5,692 nt of DNA from Thiohalobacter sp. (GTDB lineage: Bacteria > Pseudomonadota > Gammaproteobacteria > DSM-19610): NCBI GenBank assembly GCA_027080445.1, contig JALWRY010000244.1, forward strand, positions 1 through 5,692, read 5' to 3'. The position numbers and the translations under genes were made by a program. Below the pieces are notes generated by a model that made no database searches, was not told the origin of the DNA, and saw only the letters and a list, made by a program, of their open reading frames with translations. Shown here one piece after another: positions 5,592-5,692 of this stretch. Every line of letters starts with the position of its first letter. Positions within the stretch are counted from its first letter, which is position 1.

Positions 5592-5692
5592 ATGGATTTA
5601 AAGGAATTTAATCCGAGGTTCCTGCTGCTTGAGCTTGTGCAGGAAATGCTCACAAGCCTGCGCGGAGACCGGCTGGTGCGTGCAGCCGTTGC
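5592..5692 (+). CDS. Start of a + strand gene running off the window; N-terminus loosely like type-2 glycerate kinase
   Basis: ATG 5592 opens a frame that stays open to the window end (33 full codons); an in-frame TGA at 5574-5576 blocks any earlier start. The product begins MDLKEFNPRFLLLELVQEML and continues with a basic helix containing RGDRLVRAAV. The pattern of an early leucine-rich helix followed by RLVRAAV recalls the N-terminus of the DUF4147/MOFRL glycerate 2-kinases (GckA/TtuD type), which would phosphorylate D-glycerate to 2-phosphoglycerate, but the match is from memory of a general pattern and covers only a fragment. The peptide is more natural than the Ser-rich translation of the opposite strand, which supports + strand coding. 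The ribosome-binding site is poor; AAGGA occurs only after the ATG (5601-5605). It is divergent from the 113-residue gene, with a shared 109-base control region. Confidence 0.45.
   Translation, partial: MDLKEFNPRFLLLELVQEMLTSLRGDRLVRAAV
5594..5614. repeat. Imperfect inverted repeat over the start of the edge gene
   Basis: GGATTTAAA (5594-5602) pairs with TTTAATCC (5607-5614) across GGAA, apart from one bulged T. It lies directly after the ATG at 5592 and is A+T-rich in an otherwise G+C-rich region. It may be an operator-like site or a weak RNA hairpin near the start codon, or just chance. Confidence 0.25.

Noticed and set aside
5483..5653. Longer version of the - strand 113-residue gene
   Set aside because: The added part is Ser-rich and irregular, overlaps the likely start of the + gene, and contains the candidate promoter.

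Overview
The window looks like an ordinary chromosomal segment of a G+C-rich gammaproteobacterium. Two things point to Pseudomonas or a near relative (Pseudomonadales/Oceanospirillales-type): the gene order folC - dedD-like SPOR gene - cvpA - purF - metZ, all on the + strand, and a Pseudomonas-style REP palindrome (core GCGGGCTTGCCCGC) just after the cluster. The exact genus cannot be fixed from the sequence alone.

Layout: positions 1-1031 hold the 3' four-fifths of folC. Positions 1057-1641 encode a DedD-type SPOR protein and 1735-2223 encode CvpA. PurF follows at 2242-3753 and metZ at 3746-4927, overlapping purF by 8 bases. The five genes are close together (gaps of 25, 93, 18 and -8 bases) and are probably mostly co-transcribed; the 93-base gap before cvpA is the only room for an internal promoter. 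dedD, cvpA and purF appear to start at TTG, TTG and GTG. Metabolically, FolC retains the folates that supply one-carbon units for purine and methionine synthesis, PurF commits PRPP to purines, and MetZ makes homocysteine, the substrate for folate-dependent methylation to methionine. DedD and CvpA are envelope proteins that travel with this cluster.

The last 760 bases are less standard. A short ORF with a signal-peptide-like start (4945-5163) follows metZ by 17 bases, but its second half is made of a pair of inverted REP sequences (5054-5124). A convergent gene for an unrecognised 113-residue protein (5482-5141, - strand) meets it tail to tail. A divergent ORF (5592 to the window edge, + strand) begins at the end; its N-terminus faintly resembles type-2 glycerate kinases.

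I see no mobile-element gene, CRISPR array, RNA gene, phage or defence module. I do not think the window holds a previously undescribed system. The items most worth a second look are the REP-interrupted exported mini-ORF, the orphan 113-residue protein, and the run of non-ATG starts.
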